The position numbers and the translations under genes were made by a program. The notes under the pieces were generated by a model, which saw only the letters and a program-made list of their open reading frames with translations, did not search any database and had not been told where the DNA came from. From contig NRSV01000024.1 in assembly GCA_002286855.1 (NCBI GenBank), positions 62,001 to 126,000 on the forward strand: a stretch of DNA of 64,000 bases, written 5' to 3'. This DNA is from Bipolaris cookei (lineage: Eukaryota > Ascomycota > Dothideomycetes > Pleosporales > Pleosporaceae). Shown here piece after piece: positions 1 to 8,945 of this stretch (within the stretch, counting starts at the first letter, position 1; the number at the start of each line of letters is the position of its first letter).

Positions 1-677
1 GAACTGCACGAGTTTCTACTTCGCTGTCAAGAATGACGACTGTGCCAAGATTGTAGACAAATTCGGCACTTTTACTATGCAGAACTTTGTGTCCTGGAAC
101 CCGGCTGTAGGCAATGACTGCAGTGGTATCTGGGCCGATACTTACTATTGCGTTGGCATTCCTGGGACACCTACCGCACGTCCTGCCACCAGCACCAAGC
201 CTACAACAACTGGTAACGGCGTTTCAACTCCACTTCATACACAACCAGGCATGGTTTCTAACTGTAACAAGTTCCACTTTATTAACAAAGGCGTTGTCTG
301 CAGCCAAGTTATCAGCTACTAAAATACCACCCGCCAAGACTTTGTTAGATGAAATCCAACTGTTAATAGCGATTATTATGGTACGCAAGCAGACGTCAAT
401 GTCTGTGTTGGCGTAATAGGAGGATCGACAACTACGATAAAACCCATCACACCCACGACTACGACAGCAGGCAACGGCATCTAGACTCCGCTACCTACGC
501 AGTCAGGAATGGTGGCCAACTGCAAAAAAAATCCATTTTGTAGCTAAAGGTGTGGTGTGTAGCCAGCTCACTAGCTACAACACGATTACCCTCGCCGACT
601 TTGTAAAATAGAATCCAGGTGTTGGTGCAGACTGTAGAAATATGTGGGCTGATGCGTGTTTCTGCGTTGGTGTTTGA
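1..677 (+). pseudogene. Decayed LysM-domain gene (partial at left edge)
   Basis: The reading frame enters from outside the window and encodes a cysteine-containing LysM module with a W-N-P-A-V motif near position 107, then a Thr/Pro-rich linker and the start of a second module. It meets a stop at 320-322. Downstream, the same frame and a shifted one still show remnants of LysM modules separated by similar T/P linkers. In both of these remnants the codon expected to give the Trp of the W-N-P motif is a stop (around 349-351 and 610-612). A run of eight A residues near 523-531 coincides with a change of frame. Several changes are G-to-A or C-to-T type, which fits RIP-like decay, although that cannot be proven here. 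The family binds chitin fragments outside the cell; this copy is unlikely to be functional. Gene start and any upstream domain lie outside the window. Confidence 0.8.
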
Positions 678-964
678 GCTTTTTCTGTGTCTATACAGAG
701 TTGAAGGCAGTCACAGGCTACTCAAATGTCAACTTAGCGATCTAGATCATAATGTAAAAGCGATAGCTTCAGTATTTAGCCACCATAAGCATGACTAGCA
801 GGTCCTCTTCCTCGCGCACTACATGCCACTGTCTGATTCGCTGTTGTAAGTAAATCGAGCGTGTAACCTCTTTCGGCTGAGGGCGCAGCAAGATCACACT
901 TAGCCCCTTAAATCGTCTCTCACGACCCATCCAAGCTTACAAAATATATTCAAGTGTTAGAGGG

Positions 965-1216
965 TGTTGACACGACAAAGGCCTTAATTGAGTCAAACAA
1001 CTGCAGTTGCATAAAACACTAAAATGAAGACTTGACTGATTCGACTAGCTACTGGGCTATCGACGTAGCTATATACTCAGCAGTAGCAGGCAAGGCAAGG
1101 CTGCTGAAACATATTCCCCTGCTGAGACGCGTATGACCTTGCTGACATTTGTATGCCTGTAGCAAGACCGAGGTAAGACTGGTGTCGTCAGCTCGACTCC
1201 AATATATGTCCCAACA
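965..1216 (+). mobile_element. Solo LTR, copy 1
   Basis: A 252-bp element that begins TGTTG and ends CCAACA, the TG...CA ends typical of retrotransposon LTRs. It is flanked by GAGGG (960-964) and GAAGG (1217-1221), a 5-bp target duplication with one mismatch. It shares nearly its whole length with the copy at 5246-5499 in the same orientation. No retrotransposon coding sequence or primer-binding site follows it, so it is best read as a solo LTR. Strand is arbitrary. Confidence 0.85.
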
Positions 1217-1496
1217 GAAGGAACATCGCTTCACGAGACATAAGTGGAGAACAGATCAAGTAGCAGAATACAATAATTAGTTCCATTTATTGGATATTCT
1301 GAGATATTATGTCTAATTGTTGACGAGTTTTGACAAGATGAATTGACTTAATCTTTAAAAGTTTGGCTTTTTTTGTGCTGACAGTGACAGCTACTATAGC
1401 CGCGAGTACACTAACGCTTTTCGTCTGCCACGGACCAACATGCATTCCTCTTTATACACGGACTAAAACAAGAGACTATCATGTTTTATATGGGAC

Positions 1497-2232
1497 TTAA
1501 GCAACGCACGAGCACACAGGGCGGTTGATGACCTGGCCGATCTGGAGTTGCTCGGGAATCTGGCCAGGGTTGGCAGCCTCAATTTGACCGATGGTAATGC
1601 TGGAGTTTTTGGCAATGGCGCCGAAGGTGTCGCCAGAGACGATGGTGTATTTAGTGTCGTAGCAAGAGCAGCCTTGGCAGACGGGAATGATGGTCGTGTT
1701 ACCGGCGAAGATGGCGTCGAAGCTAGCAAACCTGCCCTTGTTGGCGTTCTCGAGGGCGTCAAGCTTGAGGTCAAAGTTGTTGGCGATGAGAGTGAAAGTG
1801 TCTTTGGGAATGACCTGGTAAACTGGAGGGTTGACGGACAGACCCTTGACACAGTCCTGGGTGCCAGTTGCCTGGGGAGCATTGGAAAGGCAGCTGGTCT
1901 TGTCGACGGTTGCAGTGCAGTTGGCTGGGACAGTGACAAGCTCGCCGGGGAAGATGAGGTCGGGGTTGGAGATGTTGTTGAGCGCGACAATGTTGCAGGC
2001 ACCGGAACCGAAGTGGTCGGCAATGGTTGTCAGGGTATCACCAGAGACAATAGTGTAGTTCTTGAGTGAAAGGGGCTTGCAAGAAACATTTGGGTAAGGG
2101 CTCTTGCCTGTTGACTGTCAGTAGTCTGCAGTATACGAAAGATAGTTATTTGCACTCACAGTCGGTTTTGGTAGGCCTGGCGGAGACAGAAGCGGCCAAG
2201 ACGGCGACGATAGCGAAGAGAGTGGACTTCAT
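1497..2232 (-). CDS. Secreted protein with three LysM domains
   Basis: Two exons (2160-2232 and 1497-2107) joined across a 52-bp intron with GTGAGT donor and CAACAG acceptor give 227 residues. Residues 1-18 are a signal peptide (MKSTLFAIVA start). Three LysM modules follow at about 41-84, 120-167 and 177-221; the first and third carry the YTIVSGDT signature. Eleven cysteines in the mature chain suggest disulfides, and N-x-S/T sites are present. No catalytic domain or membrane anchor is visible. Proteins of this architecture are extracellular chitin-oligomer binders, and in plant-associated fungi some act as LysM effectors; that role is an inference here. The gene sits between two solo LTRs and next to a decayed LysM gene. 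The ATG at 2232 is the only start that supplies the signal peptide. Confidence 0.9.
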
Positions 2233-5200
2233 TTTGAGAAAGTTAAATAGACCGTTTAGGTAGTACTAGGTAATGAGCGTGGGTATAAAAGAGTGTGGGG
2301 AGTAAAGCTGGATAAGCAGACGATTGGCGGGTGTAGCTGTGAGGAGTTGGCAATGGGAGCAGAAGATGAACAGCTATATACTCATACACCCCTTCCTGAC
2401 TCTAACCAGCATCATGATATATTTTTAGTCTTGTCACTGGAAAACGTCGTGACTTCGGTGCTTATTGCGAGATGCTTCCACAGACTCGGTCTAATGTCAC
2501 TTCCCTGTTAACCACATTGGCTGTCACACCCCTAGCATCTCGAAGTCACCTCTCACTCATTTCGTTTGATGAGCCCTTGATCAGGATTGGCAGACCTGTC
2601 AGCTTACACGTACATAGCTTCGCGGGCTTGGTTTCGGGCAATATCATCCGGCTGACGGATCCAGCTAGGGTCAATCATTGATTTATGAATACATTTTGGT
2701 AGAAAGACCAATTGGTTCTCAAGTTGATTACAAGTGCGAAGGGCAGTATTAGGCATGCTCATTAACAGAGGTGCATGCATACTCAATTGCAGACTTCCAC
2801 AATGGAACGTGGTGTAAGAAAACGCTCGCGTTGTGGGTCATCTCGGCAGCGATGATCAACTAGCCATCTTACAGTTTGGAAGCAGAGGGTTGTCAAAGTG
2901 TAGTTAGAGCATACGACACGGGTTGGAAATTGCAGCAATATGGCTTGGAGCTGAAATCTTAGAGGATATGACAGGGTGTGGGAAATTGCATGAACGTAAA
3001 CCAAGTTAAGGTTCCCAGTGAGTGATTCAATTGGAATAGTCCCTCACTAGTTTTTTTCGCAAGCGATAGAGCCATTTTGAGTTATTCCGTATTAGGTCCG
3101 ACTTAACCGCCTTAACCAATTCACCCTAGTAAGCTTAATACTGTTGTGAACTTTGTGAACTATTCCAACGGCTTCAACACTTTCGCGATACAAACCTTGG
3201 TCGCATTTGGAGCCCCCAAGAGTCTTGTTCCAGATCCGTGGAAGTCAACCGGTTCATCGCTCTTGCCTTTTCTTTTCTCATCGGCGACTCGATTTATTCG
3301 GAAGTTACCAAATCAGTTGCAATCATTTCATTCATTAAGATTTTCGGCAGTATATGACTCGGCATCTGGTGATCTCCACAAATGACCGGGGTTCCGGGTT
3401 GTCACGGCTCCTCCTTGGCGACAGCTTCAAGTTGATTTACAACGGTCGGCTCGTAGGGCGGAACACGCGTAGTGGTGAATCACGTACCGGCTTACATGTG
3501 TATCTAAGACTGTATCAAAGGCCCGTGAATGAGATCCAAGAAAAGTATTGAGTAAACTGATACTTTGTTATGATCAAAAGGGGTTCTCCTTGGACCGCCT
3601 TCCCGTCTGCTGTGGGCTGATAACTAAGTAAGCTGGGCTAACATCTGGGCTGGCGCTGATAGTCGGACGCTTGGCTAGTAGCTAGTAGCGAGACTAAGCT
3701 CTTGTTAGGTGTGCCAAAGGAAGTGGGTTAGGGTTAGTCAATCAACTGCAGCGCTAATGAAGCAGGCAGATACAGGGATTACTAATATTTTATGAATTCG
3801 ATGGATGGTAGTATGGTTTCTTTGGGATTATTGTTACTTCGCATTTGTTCTTACAACTGCATCTGTCAGAGGTAACCTGACGTGCAAATTCATAGGGCTG
3901 GAATTGTGGAGCAATACGAATAGCAAATATTCTCGAGAACGCTATAGCGAGAAACGGGCCGTCGTATGGCATGGGAAGGTGATGCGAAATCGTTCACATA
4001 AAGTGATCGTTGCAAATACGGGACCTATAGCTTGGCTGCGGTCCCATTTTCAAAATACTCGCATAAAGGTTCCGGCTTACCTGTACAGGTACTCCTACAT
4101 GCACCCAAAACACGCTTCTCGGTCTTTGTTCTTTGCCAAGGTCCAAGACGCAATTTGCTGGTACAGAGCGATTGGCATCCGCACTCCAAGAGCAGTGATC
4201 GTCACGCGTGAAATGAACCATAGAATGGGTATCAGATTGCTTACGGCCGCGATTCGGGAAGACGCCCCTATCCTGGGACCGGTTGTGGTTGCTCAGCAGC
4301 GTACACTGAAGACAGCATAAAGACGAAAGATTCTTCCCACTTATTCCTTACGCGTGAAGTAACGCTTCACCCTGTCAGCGGCATGCAGTGCATCAGAGCC
4401 TATACGCCGAATGTCGAAGTATGCGGCATGGGACCAGTTGCTTGGCTGTCATCTTTGTTAGTCACGAACAAACGCCAATGTTCACCGGATGGCGGATCGA
4501 CACGCTGGGATCTGAGTGCAACAGGGTGGTTCCCGGATGGAGGTGACGAGAAGAGTTGTGAACAATGCTTATGTGGTGATGGGCGGCAATCTCGGTGCAG
4601 CCTAGACCTGGGGTTCTTCCAAGCCCGGAACCGCCAAGCATGACGTACGACAGCCTTATGGTAGTAGTAGACTTGACGGCGAGAAACATCCCCGATGCTG
4701 TCTCAATGTGGATTTCAAGTGCATAGTGTTGTGTACTTACATACATGCTACAATAGACCCAGGCCAGTGCATATGCCTGGACTTAGTCAATGTCATCATC
4801 AGCAACAGATCCGTTGCCCCTGCGTTGTCCTAGCCGTGTATGCACATGCGCCTGGGAAATTGCTCCGTGCCGTGTCGGTACTTGTGGGATGCATGGGCCA
4901 CTTCTTCATTCAAAGAAGAAGCTGAGCTGACATCGTCTTACTCCGCGCCAGGCCCGGCTGTCTTTCCTCAACGGCCTGTTGGCACCAAGAGGCTTCTATA
5001 GACCCCTTATCCACAGTCTTTCTGAATATCTTGCGTATTGGTAATTCCAGAAGTTAATATGTTCCTGCAAAGTATATTTACAGATCTACAGATGAACTTG
5101 ACATCGGTCAATGAACCAGTACTGATAAACCCAATATAGAGTACAATACCCATGAATCATATCAAGCTTTCCTCTGTTTCCGAGCGGCCATTACTAGTCG

Positions 5201-5245
5201 TATCGGCGTGGCTGCTAGCATCCTTGGAAAAGTTTCATTGGGATG
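2233..5245. other. Gene-poor interval with no supported gene
   Basis: About 3 kb between the LysM gene and the second solo LTR. The longest open frame is 171 codons at 3805-4320 on the plus strand, with no recognisable domain and no splice or homology support. Short open frames on both strands overlap one another and look like chance. A TTAGGGTTAG stretch near 3728 is too short to be a telomere remnant. TATA-like sequence at about 2283-2289 lies upstream of the LysM gene on its strand. The interval may hold old transposon debris, but I can support none. Confidence 0.6.
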
Positions 5246-5499
5246 TGTTGGCACGGCAAAGGCCTTAATTGAGTCAAACAACTGCAGTTGCATAAAACAC
5301 TAAAATGAAGACTTGACTGATTCAACTCGCTACTGGGCTATCGACATAGCTATATACTCAGCAGTAGCAGGCAAGGCAAGGCTGCTGAAACTTGGGTTTC
5401 CCTGCTGAGACGCGTATGCCCTTGCTGGGACTTGTATGCCCGTAGCAAGACCGAGGTAAGACTGGTGTCGTCAGCTCGATTCCAATATATATCCCAACA
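5246..5499 (+). mobile_element. Solo LTR, copy 2
   Basis: A 254-bp element beginning TGTTGG and ending CCAACA, flanked by a perfect 5-bp target duplication GGATG (5241-5245 and 5500-5504). It matches the copy at 965-1216 over its full length with roughly 15-20 differences, many of them transitions, plus a 2-bp indel near its middle. It has no internal retrotransposon sequence next to it. Its own exact target duplication shows that it inserted independently of copy 1 rather than being the other end of the same element. Confidence 0.88.
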
Positions 5500-5979
5500 G
5501 GATGGATAGTTCAATGAAGCGATAATAGGAAATTAATTGACGCAATCGTACTCATTGAAAGTCTTTTATCTTTTTCACATTAAAAGTTTGATCTCTATTC
5601 TCTTAATTCAAGATGCACACGAGGCCATAGGAATAACAAAAGTGGATACTCGTTATGGCCAAGTGAACGTCTGTTTGTACGAATCTACTGCTCAGACCCA
5701 CTACCGAACGCATGATCACAGCCAATAACCTAGTTAGTATAACCACAGAAATGAGCGACATCAACTTCGACAGCGGAGTTAATGTCTCCAATTATATAAA
5801 TCCTTTCGTTCTATACTGAGATACTAATCCAATCTCACCTCATTGTCATTATTCTCGTCAACTCAAGTACCACCTGACAAAAAACGATAACTTATTCTAG
5901 AACTAGGCTTCTCAAGCATCCATACGACAATTTGAGAGACCAAAAGAATACCTACAAAAACCACTCTACAGCTCTCAGT
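5500..5979. other. Intergenic, no gene seen
   Basis: 480 bp of AT-rich sequence between the second solo LTR and the 3' end of the CofD-like gene. It contains only short open frames with no domain or splice support. Confidence 0.6.
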
Positions 5980-7698
5980 TCAGCCTGCCGGTCCTTCCAA
6001 TGTATTCCGTCGACTAAGCACCCTCGGGTCCCTCTTCCCCATCGTAACCTCAAGCGCTTGAATCAAGCCTCTCTCATCATACCTAACGAATCCCTCGCCC
6101 TCATTCCTCCTCCCATACACGCGAATAGCCTCGATACCAATCCTCCTGAGCTCGTCTTTGTCGACGGCCGGCGTCCCCGGCCCTTGCAGATGAATAACAT
6201 GCGTGACGTAGTTCTTGTACTTTGCCTTGTCAAGGAGGCCAAACACGCCTTTTGACTCCTCGCCTGCCTTGGCGATGGCTGCAACAAAGTCCAGCGCTGT
6301 GTACGGATTCGATGATGGTCCTGTTTCGCGATCAATGGTCGAGTTGAGGATGAGGATTTTGTAGCGGATAGAGGAGTTACTTATGGCTTCGCCGACTCCT
6401 TTGAGGACAAGAGAGGGAATGATGGATGTGTAGAGTGAGCCGATGCTGTATACAACGGCCTGAGCGTCCGCTAATGAGTTGAGCACCATGGGGTTAGCAG
6501 AGAGACGGATTTCTTGGCCATATGGGTTGATGTACCATAGCCGCTCGATCCTCGCAGGTAGTTCTTCTTCGTCGGCTTTTGAGAAGGTGATGTACTGTTT
6601 CCGAAGTGAGGGGAGAGACCCAGGTAGGTTGGCGTCTTCAATGCGGTCATGGTGCTCTGTTTCGTCAATTTCTGTAGGTGCGCCACCGAAAACCAGAGCT
6701 GTTGAAATGGAAGGGTGCGATATGGAGTTTTGGCCGGTGATCAGTTCTCCATTTGCGAGGCCAACGGAAATGTGATGCGTGAAATTGGTGTTGATTGCGG
6801 GGAGGACAGACGTGTGGCTAGGTACTGAGCAGATGCTAGAGAGCAGATAGATTGCGGATTCAAATGATCCAGTAAAGAGTCGAGCACTAAATGAAATTAG
6901 TACTATTAAAATATCACAGAGTAGCGACTGTTGAAAGACCCATGTGTCTAGCATAACGACAGCTCAAGAGGTGAAACCTGTGCTTACATGTGCGTCTTGC
7001 AACACCACTCAAATGAAAAAAAAGCTACTCACCCAGTCAGAAACAAATTTCCAATACTTGCGCCGGAGAAGTCGAAACTGGAGGAAGGCCGCCGTCGCTT
7101 TACGATCTCGAACGCGACAACATTCAACATGGATCGTACTAGTTCTTTCTTCGCAGTAGAAATATTAGTCCACAGTACATGCTCGGCCTCTACAATCTGC
7201 AGCCACTCCTCCCGGGCCAAAGAGCGTTCCTTAGGCAGCCTATGGTTGAAGAACGTTTTGATAGCTGCCTTTTCGCTATCGTCATGATCTGGGTCATCCG
7301 GGATAAGACGGACGAGACGACCTGTACTTGATTAATACGAAAACAATGAATTTACGAGACGAGCGCTCGGCGTACTTCGTACATCGCCAATACCTTTTTT
7401 ACTTTAGTATTTTTTTTTCTTTATAATTCTGCGAGCGATGCATACCTGGGCCTCCAAAGACACGGATCAGCTCCGACGAGCTTCCACCGTTATCGCTGAT
7501 AGGGATGACATAGCTGAGCGGGCACTTCTTGTCCTCCCGCACCGTTTTGAACACGTCAACCAAGTTATTTGCAGCGCTGCCGCCGGAAAATACGACGATA
7601 CCCTTGGCTTTGAGATTGCCGTTCATTGTTGGCGAAGCCGGTGCTATGTAGTCGCCATGTGGCGTGAGGAGGGTATCGGTAGTCATGGGTGAATGCAT
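5980..7698 (-). CDS. UPF0052 / CofD-like family protein
   Basis: Four exons (7446-7698, 7376-7393, 7033-7321, 5980-6886) give 488 residues. The N-terminal part has the nucleotide-binding-like VVFSGGSAAN stretch, followed by SDNGGSS and a GGPGIGDVRSRL segment, the hallmarks of the CofD/YvcK (UPF0052) superfamily. The IGDVR part of the motif is encoded by an 18-nt microexon; omitting it breaks the conserved motif. SIGNLFLTGA and the VYSIGSLYTSIIPSL segment match later family motifs. Bacterial relatives are 2-phospho-L-lactate transferase (F420 synthesis) and the gluconeogenesis/cell-wall factor YvcK. Fungi do not make F420, so the substrate of the fungal branch is not known to me. The C-terminus ends RNTLEGPAG. 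Cytosolic location is assumed because no targeting sequence is evident. Confidence 0.9.
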
Positions 7699-8208
7699 GG
7701 ATGTTGAGGTCTATGTAAGAGAAAATTGACCACGCGGGTCACGGTTCGGTATCTTATATGTCATGCTGAATCGTTGGCGGTGGGGAGTTGTAATCCGACC
7801 CAAGATGTGGTCGCTCTTTCACCCGCTCGAAGTAGAGTCACGCACTAACATCCTAGGGCGGCTTTTGGCGCGTTACTCAACAAGGCAATATCTCGCAATT
7901 TTGAATCAAGATTGGTGAATATGGATGTTTTGTATTTGTTGCATTTGCAAAAGTTCAAAATTGAAGGATTTGTACAAACGAGTCTCCAGTTCGGACATGA
8001 TAAAAGAGTGGTTTTAACGCACACTCTTGGCTCATCAACGCCCATGCCCGATGTTGCCTCATCACGAGTAGTGTCTGCATCGTGAGATAGGACCAATACA
8101 GACGAGACTTATGATGAATCTTTGGACATGAATTTGGGCGAATTAGCCCTCGTCTTCGCACTACCCCTCCTCACGCTCCTTCACTCTGCCTTTACTAGCG
8201 ATATGTCT
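7699..8208. other. Intergenic, no gene seen
   Basis: 510 bp between the start of the CofD-like gene and the 3' end of the small complex I gene, both on the minus strand. It should contain the promoter of the CofD-like gene. No supportable open frame. Confidence 0.6.
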
Positions 8209-8524
8209 CTATGAGTTTCCAGCAGCCTCCTCGCGCTCCTTCCTCCGTGCTCGTTTCTCGAGCAGGGCGTCTCGTCGATCGGCCAGGAGCCTGAATTGTC
8301 GTTGCTCCACGCCTGTGAGCCAGTAGCCGAAGCTGCCACCAATGCCGGCATAGATGGGGTAGACCCAGATGGACTCCTTGTTGAAGAGTGGGCGCATCTC
8401 AATGCCCAGCTGCCATAGTCGCGCAGCAACGCCTGGTGGACGTAGTCAGTAGTGTTGGTGGTGAGTGTGCAAAAGTCGTGGGAGACGTACCGAGCCCGCT
8501 CCAGAAGAGAACCTTGTGAACCAT
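8209..8524 (-). CDS. Probable small accessory subunit of mitochondrial complex I
   Basis: Exons 8491-8524 and 8209-8432, separated by a 58-bp intron (GTACGT...CACCAG), encode 85 residues starting MVHKVLFWSGLG. One hydrophobic segment (about 38-55, YPIYAGIGGSFGYWL) is followed by a highly charged basic C-terminal helix (LLEKRARRKEREEA). From memory this resembles fungal proteins annotated as the 14-kDa NADH:ubiquinone oxidoreductase subunit: a short single-span inner-membrane protein with no cleaved presequence. The family assignment is by recollection of the pattern and is less certain than the exon structure. The gene is divergent from the Shg1 homologue. Confidence 0.65.
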
Positions 8525-8945
8525 TTTGAATTGGCCTTGAACGCAGTTGTAATATCGCTATCGAAGAAGTCTGGTGTGTTGTGCTGCAGCAGCAATTGGG
8601 TCAAGTGTTGCTGTCACCGCTGTACGAGGCTTCTTTGTCGCGATGCTCGATGTAAAGCTCCAGACTGCCAAGACAAGAACCACCTACGCGGTTGCGGAGC
8701 GGAGCCAACGCCCGCCGACTCCTACTTCGGCGCGACGGGTACTTTTTCGCGACTTCTCTTGATACACCACTCTGCATGCCTCATAGTGCTGCACTCCTTT
8801 ACAATTCGGGGTGACGCGCCCGGTCGCAGCAGTTCCAAGCCTCCCTACGTCATTCGTTGCCCAACTGGCCGTTCATCCCCGTCTCCTGTATACGGCCGGT
8901 CGCACACGTCGCCAGACGACTGATCGCAACGACGAGCCACCAACC
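8525..8945. promoter_or_regulatory. Bidirectional promoter region
   Basis: 421 bp between the divergent start codons of the small complex I gene and the Shg1 homologue. No coding feature is supported. An open frame runs in phase upstream of the Shg1 ATG but lacks an ATG, so it is not taken as coding. Confidence 0.5.

Noticed and set aside
3726..3736. TTAGGGTTAG as telomere remnant
   Set aside because: Fewer than two full units with no array around it.
965..5499. One full-length retrotransposon bounded by the two LTR copies
   Set aside because: The outer flanks (GAGGG and GGATG) do not match, each copy has its own target duplication, and the interior has no gag/pol but a cellular LysM gene.
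8811..8945. N-terminal extension of the Shg1 homologue
   Set aside because: The frame is open but has no ATG; the ATG at 8946 has a strong context and starts just before the domain.
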